Source of the DNA: Treponema sp.
Lineage (GTDB): Bacteria > Spirochaetota > Spirochaetia > Treponematales > Breznakiellaceae
DNA: 5,502 nucleotides
Assembly (NCBI GenBank): GCA_031284385.1
Contig: JAISZZ010000176.1
Span: 1-5,502, forward strand
Direction: 5' to 3'
Part shown: piece after piece, positions 1 through 5,502 of the stretch
Layout of the letters: each line of letters opens with the position of its first letter
Position numbering within the stretch: position 1 is the stretch's first letter
Notes under the pieces: model-generated
The model's database searches: none
Told to the model about the DNA's origin: nothing
Seen by the model: only the letters and a program-made list of their open reading frames with translations
Position numbers and translations under genes: made by a program

Positions 1-255
1 AACGGTTTGGTTCAGACTCTGCTGATGTGCGCCCTCCACAAGGGCGGTACGCGCAAGGTAAAGGAACGCTACGAAGTGTACTTCAATCTGGGCGTTGACG
101 TAGTATGCGGCAAGGAAAATTGGTACGAGAGCCTTGCCTTGGGGAAGGCGCCGCATCACACCCTTTTTCCGGCGGCGGCCGCGCCTTCGGAAAACGCCGC
201 GCCGCCCACAGAAGCGCATCCTTCGTACAAACGCTGGAAGCCGCCGGAAAGCTAG
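1..255 (+). CDS. 3' end of an unidentified gene (5' end outside the window)
   Basis: The frame is open from the first base and closes with TAG at 253-255, followed at once by TAA at 256-258 in the same frame. I do not recognise the family. The first ~45 residues (for example RKVKERYEVYFNLGVDVVCG) look like ordinary folded protein with alternating beta-strand-like hydrophobics. From about base 140 the product turns into an Ala/Pro-rich tail (LFPAAAAPSENAAPP) that matches a jump in GC content and the start of inverted-repeat DNA, so the original C-terminus may have been replaced by a repeat. A TTG at 7 and an ATG at 25 could start a short protein, but neither has a visible ribosome binding site, so a truncated longer gene is more likely. 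It lies on the same strand as the T6SS genes but 441 nt away, and no T6SS role can be assigned. Confidence 0.4.
   Translation, partial: NGLVQTLLMCALHKGGTRKVKERYEVYFNLGVDVVCGKENWYESLALGKAPHHTLFPAAAAPSENAAPPTEAHPSYKRWKPPES
166..250. repeat. GC-rich inverted repeat (11-bp arms)
   Basis: The arm TTTCCGGCGGC at 166-176 is the exact reverse complement of GCCGCCGGAAA at 240-250, with 63 nt between them. The intervening DNA is itself GC-rich, and a small perfect hairpin, GCCTT-GGGG-AAGGC, sits just upstream at 136-149. The structure overlaps the end of the upstream open frame. No T tract follows the right arm, so it is not a classical Rho-independent terminator. It could be part of an intergenic repeat family, but that cannot be tested from this window. 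Confidence 0.45.
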
Positions 256-259
256 TAAA

Positions 260-324
260 CCGCTCAAAGCGGAACCATCGGAGTTCTGAATAGAACCGGT
301 TCCGCTCAAATAGGAACCATCGGA
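260..324. repeat. 23-bp direct repeat spaced by 42 bp
   Basis: Positions 260-282 and 302-324 share the pattern CCGCTCAAA-NN-GGAACCATCGGA, differing only at the two N positions. The unit spacing is 42 bp, exactly 14 codons. In the frame of the upstream gene both copies give similar peptides (TAQSGTIG and SAQIGTIG). This fits either a repeat in a former coding sequence or a non-coding intergenic repeat. Confidence 0.6.
268..306. repeat. Nested inverted repeat (possible cruciform or RNA stem-loop)
   Basis: The outer arms AGCGGAACC (268-276) and GGTTCCGCT (298-306) are perfect reverse complements of 9 bp. Inside them, GTTCT (283-287) and AGAAC (292-296) form a second stem with a GAAT loop. The right side also contains the perfect 10-bp palindrome GAACCGGTTC at 293-302. 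No T run follows, so a Rho-independent terminator is not supported. A protein-binding palindrome, a transcript-stabilising hairpin or part of a repeat element are all possible. Confidence 0.5.
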
Positions 325-602
325 CTTGGTACCTCGTGGTATGCGACAGCCAATACAACGGTATGGCGCGTACCATGAAATAACAAGACCGGTTAGCGCG
401 ATATTAGCGCCGCTCGTTCGGAAACAAACGGCGCATATCCTATGGGTTTTGTCTTTGAGGGTACCGTTATCCAAAATACCGGAACGGTAACTATGTCTCC
501 CCCGCGGTCCGCTATTGATTCATCACTCGCTTTTCTATCTATCAGTCCGTTGACGGTTCGGCTATTGGGCGTATTGGGGAGACCCGGATTATCCGCACGG
601 AC

Positions 603-629
603 TTGACCTCGGGAAGCCGCCGCTCTAAT
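603..629 (+). promoter_or_regulatory. Weak candidate sigma70-type promoter for the T6SS operon
   Basis: TTGACC at 603-608 matches the -35 consensus at five of six positions, and TCTAAT at 624-629 matches the -10 consensus at five of six. The 15-nt spacer is shorter than ideal. It would give a leader of about 60 nt before tssJ. A second weak pair, TTGTAA (659-664) and TATACT (680-685), also has a 15-nt spacer and would leave almost no leader. Neither is strong, and the operon could be transcribed from further upstream or by another sigma factor. Confidence 0.2.
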
Positions 630-696
630 CAGGGATACGCGGCGATCGCGCGGAGGTCTTGTAAGGGAGCGCGTTTTATTATACTATGGGACTGCT

Positions 697-1308
697 ATGT
701 TAAAAGTTTTCGGCGTGCAAATTTTGATGTTGGCCGTCTTTGGCTCTTGCGCGACAAGCCGCATCATTGTGGCAGGCCTCTCATCGGATATACAGAGCCG
801 TTATGATATATACCCTTCAATAGAAGTAGACATCGCGGCGGTAACCGATGATGAAGCGGGCCAGGTAAAAACTGCCGGCGTGGACGGATACTTTTCGCCG
901 GATAATCCGCTCCGAAAGAGACTCGAGCCGTTTACATCGTATTTTAGTGAGGAATTTACAGCGCCCCGAGAACTGCGTACCTGGACGGTTACCGGCAGGA
1001 ATAGCAGAAAAAAAGGCCGCCACGGCCGGTTGCCATCGCCGGTTTACCGCATTCAAATGGACAGTTACTGGCAGGAATGGCAGAAAAAAAAGCCATCGCA
1101 ACTGCTCGTCATCGCCGATTTACCTCATTCAACAGATATGCCCAAGGATGACCCAAGGATAATACTCATCGATCTAAAAAAAACTTTATTTGCGCCGTCT
1201 TACATCTATATCGAAGTTGATCCGGACAAAATTGTAAGAGTCTATAAACGTCCGGAAGACCCGCGGGCGGCATCCATACCGGCGGCAAAGACCGATAACT
1301 CTAAATAA
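697..1308 (+). CDS. tssJ: TssJ-like T6SS outer-membrane lipoprotein
   Basis: The product is 203 aa. Residues 1-17 form a short signal peptide (one basic residue, Lys3, then a hydrophobic core) ending in FGSC, so Cys18 is the likely lipidated residue; Phe at -3 is non-classical but fits relaxed lipoboxes. In T6SS, TssJ anchors the trans-envelope complex in the outer membrane and contacts the periplasmic part of TssM. The core segments SQLLVIADLP (134-143) and DPRIILIDL (152-160), followed by a strand near IYIEVDPDKIVRV, fit the beta-sandwich of TssJ, and the position before tssK, tssL and tssM is a common order. ATG 697 is preferred because it gives a full signal peptide; the ATG at 727 would cut it away. 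The Shine-Dalgarno site is weak (GGGA at 688-691). Residues 96-120 are an odd basic insertion encoded by a frame-shifted duplicate of the following DNA. The lipoprotein call is firm; the TssJ name rests largely on context. Confidence 0.82.
   Translation: MLKVFGVQILMLAVFGSCATSRIIVAGLSSDIQSRYDIYPSIEVDIAAVTDDEAGQVKTAGVDGYFSPDNPLRKRLEPFTSYFSEEFTAPRELRTWTVTGRNSRKKGRHGRLPSPVYRIQMDSYWQEWQKKKPSQLLVIADLPHSTDMPKDDPRIILIDLKKTLFAPSYIYIEVDPDKIVRVYKRPEDPRAASIPAAKTDNSK
981..1132 (+). repeat. 76-bp imperfect tandem duplication inside tssJ, copies in different frames
   Basis: Positions 981-1056 and 1057-1132 align without gaps at an offset of 76. Over 983-1056 against 1059-1132 I count 15 mismatches in 74 positions, about 80% identity; the first 36 positions have only 4. 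Both copies contain GGCAGGAAT followed by a poly-A tract, and ATCGCCG followed by TTTACC. Since 76 is not a multiple of three, the reading phase differs: copy 2 encodes DSYWQEWQKKK and VIADLP, while copy 1 encodes WTVTGRNSRKK. In the phase of copy 2, copy 1 would read a related peptide (YRQE-stop-QKKRP, VAIAGLP) with TAG at 1001-1003... the TGG counterpart in copy 2. Confidence 0.9.
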
Positions 1309-1309
1309 T

Positions 1310-1317
1310 GGAGGTGA
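1310..1317 (+). promoter_or_regulatory. Strong Shine-Dalgarno site of tssK
   Basis: GGAGGTGA begins two bases after the tssJ stop codon and ends 6 nt before the tssK ATG at 1324. It is the strongest ribosome binding site in the window and fixes the tssK start. The nearby sites of tssJ, tssL and tssM are much weaker, which would fit a need for more TssK than membrane-complex subunits. Confidence 0.85.
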
Positions 1318-1323
1318 TGATAT

Positions 1324-2718
1324 ATGCGTTTTGATGAATTTCTTCACTGGAACGATGGTCAGTTTTTACAGCCCCATCATTTTCAATATGTACAGCGGAC
1401 GTTAGCGGAATACACAAGGACAAACCGCCGTTTTTTTATGCCGTACCCTTATGGGTTTTTGGATCTCGAATTTGATTACGAAGCGCTCAAAGACGGACGC
1501 GCCGCGCTCAGGCGTTTTTCCGCGGTTATGGGCAATGGGCTTGAGCTTTCTATGCCCGGAAACTGCATATTAAAGCCGCTCGATTTAAGCGCCGCGCTGA
1601 AAAACAATCCTGCGGAACTAACCGTCTACATAGCCGTGCCGCAGTGGTCCGAACTGGAAGCGAATCTGGCGGATGAAAACAACGCCTCTGAAAAAAAAAT
1701 CTATCTGCCGCAAGAAAAGAACCTGCGGGACGAGAATTCCGGTGATAACGAGATAACGCTGATAACACGCAGGATAAACGCCCGGCTGGTTACGGACCAG
1801 GACGATACCAAGGATATGCAGTTACTGCCCGTGATTAAATTAAATGTTATATCTAGTGATGTAAGCCAGCTTATTATAAAGCCCAACGAAAAGTATATCC
1901 CGCCGTTTATGCTGCTGACAACCGATGATCCGCTGTTCAATATGACGGTAAACCTTGTTACCGATATTCGCCGTTGCTGCGATAAGCTAAGAACCGTGCT
2001 GGAGGCGCCGACCAACGCCGTCACAAACGAAAGATTTACATACTCCGAGATTTTGGGCGAAGTTAAAACAATTATTTTGCTTTGTACGTTGAATCTTTAC
2101 GAGACAAGGCTTTCTTCGCTTTTGGCTGACAGTTTCATTACGCCGTTCGGTCTTTACATGGAACTCGCATCGCTGTTGTCGGAATTGACGGGCATCAATC
2201 CGCATAACAGCGTCAGGGAGATAAAGCGTTACACCCACGAAGACAGTATGCCGGTATTTAACGACCTTTTCAGGGATATACTTTCGTTTATCCGAAGCGA
2301 AGGCGGGGCGGGGTATATCAAACTCAATTTTACAAAAATCGAAAATGGCGAATATTTCTTTGCGCCGATAAAAACCGAAGACATTGCCGATGTAAGCGAT
2401 ATATATATCACGGTAAAAACAAGCGCTGCGGTACAAAACGCGCGGGCAACGGTACGCGCTCTAGAGGAGGGCGATACTTTTAAACTGATAAATCCTTCGG
2501 CAAAATTCATGCGTATACGCGGAATAAAACTGTCCGAAGTGAGGTATCCGCCGCGCTTTTTGCCGGTAATGGAAGACTCGTTGTGGTTTAAGCTGGATAT
2601 TGTCGAATCATCTAAAATCTGGAAGGTGATGTGCGAGGAAAAAGGTATAATTATTGATTGCGCCCCTGAGCTTTTCCCCGGACTTGAAGCGTCTTTATTT
2701 ATAGCGGTTGTAAAATAG
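1324..2718 (+). CDS. tssK: T6SS baseplate subunit TssK
   Basis: The product is 464 aa, close to the usual ~445 aa of TssK. The N-terminus carries the family signature: W9, G12, F14, L15, P17 and HHFQ at 18-21. The C-terminus ends in SLFIAVVK, matching the usual final hydrophobic strand. TssK is a cytoplasmic trimeric adaptor: its N-terminal part binds the TssF/TssG wedge of the baseplate and its C-terminal head contacts TssL and TssM of the membrane complex, which fits the genes that follow. A polar, probably flexible stretch (residues about 112-150) interrupts the N-terminal domain and contains an A9 tract at 1691-1699 in the DNA. The start is fixed by the strong Shine-Dalgarno site. The gene begins 15 nt after tssJ and ends 9 nt before tssL. 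No truncation or frameshift is visible. Confidence 0.95.
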   Translation: MRFDEFLHWNDGQFLQPHHFQYVQRTLAEYTRTNRRFFMPYPYGFLDLEFDYEALKDGRAALRRFSAVMGNGLELSMPGNCILKPLDLSAALKNNPAELTVYIAVPQWSELEANLADENNASEKKIYLPQEKNLRDENSGDNEITLITRRINARLVTDQDDTKDMQLLPVIKLNVISSDVSQLIIKPNEKYIPPFMLLTTDDPLFNMTVNLVTDIRRCCDKLRTVLEAPTNAVTNERFTYSEILGEVKTIILLCTLNLYETRLSSLLADSFITPFGLYMELASLLSELTGINPHNSVREIKRYTHEDSMPVFNDLFRDILSFIRSEGGAGYIKLNFTKIENGEYFFAPIKTEDIADVSDIYITVKTSAAVQNARATVRALEEGDTFKLINPSAKFMRIRGIKLSEVRYPPRFLPVMEDSLWFKLDIVESSKIWKVMCEEKGIIIDCAPELFPGLEASLFIAVVK

Positions 2719-2727
2719 GATTATAAA

Positions 2728-3456
2728 ATGAGTGGTACGCATAATTATAGTATCGAAGATGCCTGTTGTCCCGTGTTTACCTGTTTTTGTAACAATTGGC
2801 AGTTGAACGAGTCCGGGAACCCGCCGTCTATGGAAAAATTCAGGGAAGAAATAGAAACCGCCCTTGAAACCGCGAAGTACCGCTGTGAATCCGACCCGAC
2901 GCTTTCACGCGAGTATCAGCGGGTTGAACTGCCGCTGGTGTTTTTCATTGATTACATGGTAAAAGAAGGCGGTTTTCCGTTTAAAAATGAATGGCGGGAA
3001 TTGTCAAGAAATTACAATGAGCTTTCAGGCGATGAGAAATTTTTTAACCTGCTTTCCGATGCGCTAAATAACCCGAATGACAAAAACACGATACCTGTCT
3101 TTTTTAACATGATTAGGCTGGGTTTTGACGGCGTTTTTGCAAATGACATGAAATCCATCGAAAAAGTGATGCGGCAGTGTCTCGCAAAGATGCCGGGCAA
3201 ATTTGATATACACGAGGAGCCTATAGTCAATATTGATACCGAAAAACGGCTTGTCGCGTCGAAAGAAAAACGCCGGATGAATTATTCCGGTTACCTGCGT
3301 ATAACGCTGATTGCTTCGTTCGCATTTATGGTTTTATCGTTACTCATCAATTTTTTTGTGTTTATAAACGCGAGTTCTCCGTTGCGGGAGAGTTTGTCAA
3401 AAGCCGCCGCCGCGGCGCAGCAATTTGAAATTCCAGACGGCGGGATAAATGAATAA
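2728..3456 (+). CDS. tssL: T6SS inner-membrane protein TssL (DotU type)
   Basis: The product is 242 aa: a cytoplasmic helical domain (about 1-185), one membrane helix (about 190-213), preceded by a basic stretch (KEKRR), and a short periplasmic tail. This is the standard layout of the short, C-tail-anchored TssL without a peptidoglycan-binding extension. DotU-like features are LVFFIDYMV (70-78, where many relatives have an Asp-Glu pair rather than Asp-Tyr), W89, EKFFNLL (103-109) and LGFDGVF (131-137). TssL works with TssM in the inner-membrane complex and recruits the baseplate through TssK. An AGGA at 2717-2720 overlapping the tssK stop serves as ribosome binding site 7 nt before the ATG. 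Unusually, Cys13, Cys14, Cys19 and Cys21 cluster near the N-terminus. The gene overlaps tssM by 8 nt. Confidence 0.9.
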   Translation: MSGTHNYSIEDACCPVFTCFCNNWQLNESGNPPSMEKFREEIETALETAKYRCESDPTLSREYQRVELPLVFFIDYMVKEGGFPFKNEWRELSRNYNELSGDEKFFNLLSDALNNPNDKNTIPVFFNMIRLGFDGVFANDMKSIEKVMRQCLAKMPGKFDIHEEPIVNIDTEKRLVASKEKRRMNYSGYLRITLIASFAFMVLSLLINFFVFINASSPLRESLSKAAAAAQQFEIPDGGINE

Positions 3457-5502
3457 TATAATGTCATTCATTCCTGAAATTTTAAACTTGATAAAAACCA
3501 GCGTTCTGGCAAAAGTAATTTTGGTAATAATTTTGCTGCTTATAATTTTGGCTGTGGCACTGCCCTTGATATCAAAATTCAAACGCAAAAAAATAAAAGA
3601 AAAAGAAACACGTGATATAGTCCGCGATTTAATGGTATGGCGGCATGTAGCGCGTCTTGCAAGGGGCGGCGAGACCCAGACAAAGGCAAAAGAAGGACTT
3701 TCGGACAAGCTGATTAAAATAGACGAGCTTTTACGTCAGGGTTTTGAGTTTGCCACCTCTGGCGGCAGGAAGATTTACAGCGTACCCTGGTTCATCATGC
3801 TCGGAGAACCGCATTCAGGAAAATCAACCCTGCTTCAGGAAAGCGAGCTGGATATAATTCCATCGGCGGTGGAAGAGTCACCCGCGCCGCCAGCCGGGGA
3901 AGCAAGTCTGCCTGTCAGGATATGGCTGGCGGGCAAAGCGGTAATCTGTGATGTAAGCGGGTCTGTTTTTTTTGACCGCTGGCTTGGCGGTAGCAGTGCC
4001 GAATGGTCTCATATCATAAAAGAATTATGCCGGCGGCATTCCCGTATGCCGCTCAATGGAGTTATCCTCACTGTACCGGCGGACGCGCTGCTTGCCGACA
4101 GCGGGGATTTGACCCGTAAGAAAGCGGTTTTGATGGCCAATGAGCTTGCCCACCTGCTGGAATCAAGCGGTATGCGGCTGCCCTGTTATATGATTGTTAC
4201 AAAACTCGACATGATAGCAGGTTTTCGTGAGTATGCCGCCGGACTTTCGGGAGAATTAAGGCATCAGATACTTGGTTTTGAAAACGAGGGCGTTTACTAC
4301 ACGCCGTACAAGTTCAAGGAATTCTGGAATAAGCTGCTCGAAAAACTGCGCTTCGCTTACAATAGAACGCTGTTGTCGCGGGATGCGGCAATGTATCTTT
4401 ACGATACGCGGAACCGCATGGATTTAACCGGCAAGAGTTTTTTATTCCCGGATACGTTTGCTTCGATGTACGACAACCTTACCATTTACCTTGAAACACT
4501 GTTCAGCGAGGATAATTTTCACGGAACCAAGGAAACGGTTTTTGACGGACTCTTTTTTACGTCCGCCCTTGACACGGGAATCTCCTTTAGTCCCGCTATA
4601 GCGGCGCTTGCCGGAAAACCCACCGATGATTTTCCGCTTACCGGAAAAAAACCCGCCGTCTCACAGGCGTATTTTATAAGGAATACGCTGCAAAACTTTA
4701 TTTTTAATCCCTCGCCTCACGCCGGCTTTGTCAGAAAGAAAGCGTTAAGCCGCAGCATCCCGGTCTTTGTGCTCTGCGGAATCATTGTAGCGGCGGGGCT
4801 TCTGCTTTTAAATACGGCAATACTTGGATACTATGACGTAAAAACATCATTGGACGCGATTGCGGGATACTATGATTCGCTTACTTCCACGATAAAAAAC
4901 GGCGGCGGAGACAGAATGCCGGTTATTATAAAAGATTCGAACGGTTCTTACACCATAAATAACGAACCGAACCCTCTGTTAAACGGCGCCTCTCCAATGC
5001 AGTTTTATACAAACGCCGTTTCGTACCGGTTTACCAAAATCGACCCGCCTTTTGGTTTTTTGCTGTCCAGCCTGCTGGTATTTGGCGGGACTGATATTGG
5101 ATTGCGCGACAGGATTTTTATTACCGACGCGATCTACGGACCGATGATAAGGGTCCCGCTTATAAAAAGCGTTGGAGATAAATTAACGGCGGACGCGGCT
5201 TTTCCTCCGGTTCTTGACAATAATTTACGCGCCTTGATCCAGTCGTTTGCCGCACTCGATGAAGCGCATAAAATCGGCATGAAACGCATGATACCCGCAA
5301 AACTTTACTCCTCCGAAGCGATGACAGATTATATTCTGCCGAATATTTCCAATGAGGCACGTACGCTGATTGCCGGCGATATACGGATGTATGACCGCCG
5401 TCATTCATTCTCGGCGGAAATGCAGTACGTGAATTCCGAAGATTATATTAACGCCAAAAGAACAGCCCTGCAGATTATGCTTTCTAACTGGGAAAATTTT
5501 TC
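3449..5502 (+). CDS. tssM: T6SS inner-membrane protein TssM (IcmF family), 3' end outside the window
   Basis: The frame runs without a stop for 684 codons from ATG 3449 to the window edge; TssM proteins are usually about 1,100-1,200 aa, so roughly the last 40% is missing. Order of parts: membrane helix at about 19-42 followed by KFKRKK; cytoplasmic nucleotide-binding domain with PWF then Walker A GEPHSGKST (119-127), a G3-like DVSG (168-171), PLNGVILTVPAD (201-212) and TKLD (251-254); second membrane helix at about 437-460; then the start of the periplasmic domain, whose distal part in the family binds TssJ. The Walker A motif is intact, so NTP binding is plausible; in the family its need varies. 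ATG 3449 overlaps the tssL stop by 8 nt, suggesting coupling; ATG 3461 is an alternative start in the same frame that removes four residues. GGCGGGA at 3439-3445 is a modest ribosome binding site for 3449. Confidence 0.95.
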   Translation, partial: MNNIMSFIPEILNLIKTSVLAKVILVIILLLIILAVALPLISKFKRKKIKEKETRDIVRDLMVWRHVARLARGGETQTKAKEGLSDKLIKIDELLRQGFEFATSGGRKIYSVPWFIMLGEPHSGKSTLLQESELDIIPSAVEESPAPPAGEASLPVRIWLAGKAVICDVSGSVFFDRWLGGSSAEWSHIIKELCRRHSRMPLNGVILTVPADALLADSGDLTRKKAVLMANELAHLLESSGMRLPCYMIVTKLDMIAGFREYAAGLSGELRHQILGFENEGVYYTPYKFKEFWNKLLEKLRFAYNRTLLSRDAAMYLYDTRNRMDLTGKSFLFPDTFASMYDNLTIYLETLFSEDNFHGTKETVFDGLFFTSALDTGISFSPAIAALAGKPTDDFPLTGKKPAVSQAYFIRNTLQNFIFNPSPHAGFVRKKALSRSIPVFVLCGIIVAAGLLLLNTAILGYYDVKTSLDAIAGYYDSLTSTIKNGGGDRMPVIIKDSNGSYTINNEPNPLLNGASPMQFYTNAVSYRFTKIDPPFGFLLSSLLVFGGTDIGLRDRIFITDAIYGPMIRVPLIKSVGDKLTADAAFPPVLDNNLRALIQSFAALDEAHKIGMKRMIPAKLYSSEAMTDYILPNISNEARTLIAGDIRMYDRRHSFSAEMQYVNSEDYINAKRTALQIMLSNWENF

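Larger units (their letters stand above)
256..696. other. Gene-poor region with probable coding debris upstream of the T6SS operon
   Basis: No intact gene can be supported here. After the tandem stops at 253-258 the same frame stays open to TGA at 376-378 and reads a protein-like stretch that includes SGTIGVLNRTGSAQIGTIG and then TSWYATANTTVWRV. Another in-frame stop (TAG at 394-396) is followed by GAYPMGFVFEGTVIQNTG. The third frame is open from 519 to 806 but overlaps tssJ and has no plausible start. This looks like a broken gene with frameshifts and stops, or a composite repeat. The small inverted repeat TACCGTT (462-468) / AACGGTA (483-489) is also present. The operon promoter, if local, should be in the right half of this stretch. 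Confidence 0.4.

Noticed and set aside
166..250. Rho-independent terminator for the upstream gene
   Set aside because: The stem arms are 63 nt apart and no T tract follows, so the classical structure is missing; listed as an inverted repeat only.
256..330. CRISPR array
   Set aside because: Only two repeat copies with a 19-nt gap, no further units and no cas genes; the unit spacing equals whole codons.
83..376. 97-codon open frame on the minus strand across the repeat region
   Set aside because: It is the antisense of the direct and inverted repeats; its repeated RWF/FERF peptide follows from the DNA repeat, and it has no ribosome binding site or recognisable domain.
603..806. 67-codon + strand frame starting with TTG and overlapping the start of tssJ
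   Set aside because: It overlaps 110 nt of tssJ including the signal peptide, has no good ribosome binding site, and its product is unlike any protein I know.
947..1162. 71-codon + strand frame inside tssJ
   Set aside because: It is open only because the 76-bp duplication puts copy 2 into the same phase that tssJ uses for copy 1 (WTVTGRN). No start signal supports translation; it is a by-product of the duplication.
1987..2436. 149-codon minus-strand frame within tssK
   Set aside because: Fully antisense to a well-supported tssK; no start site or domain; a shadow of the coding sequence.

Overview
This window holds the membrane-complex and baseplate-adaptor end of a type VI secretion system (T6SS) cluster on the + strand, in the order tssJ (697-1308), tssK (1324-2718), tssL (2728-3456), tssM (3449 to beyond the right edge). 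The calls rest on a lipoprotein signal peptide in the first product, the N-terminal W-x(2)-G-x-F-L-x-P-x-H-F-Q signature of TssK, a DotU/TssL-type protein with one C-terminal membrane anchor, and an IcmF/TssM protein with a Walker A motif and a TKLD motif. The four genes are packed with gaps of 15 nt and 9 nt and an 8-nt overlap, so they form one operon, probably translationally coupled. The proteins belong together: TssJ (outer-membrane lipoprotein), TssM and TssL (inner membrane) form the trans-envelope complex, and TssK links it to the phage-like baseplate.

The host is a diderm bacterium with moderate GC content. A spirochaete of the Treponema type is my guess, from overall protein flavour and the relaxed lipobox, but nothing in the window proves it. 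The proteins do not look like close copies of the proteobacterial versions.

Region by region: 1-255 is the 3' end of an unidentified gene, whose last ~38 codons run through GC-rich, Ala/Pro-coding sequence that looks unlike the first part. Positions 256-696 hold no convincing intact gene. They contain nested inverted repeats, a 23-bp direct repeat spaced by 42 bp (14 codons), and translated fragments that look like a decayed coding sequence. Any operon promoter must lie in or upstream of this stretch. Positions 697-5502 are the T6SS operon.

The most unusual feature is inside tssJ. A 76-bp segment is tandemly repeated at about 80% identity (981-1056 and 1057-1132). Because the offset is not a multiple of three, the two copies are read in different frames. 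Copy 2 encodes the native-looking DSYWQEWQ...LLVIADLP segment. Copy 1, which carries a stop codon in that native phase, is overprinted into a very basic 25-residue insertion. Other points of note are a four-cysteine cluster at the N-terminus of TssL, a single predicted N-terminal membrane helix in TssM, and long A tracts in tssJ, tssK and tssM.
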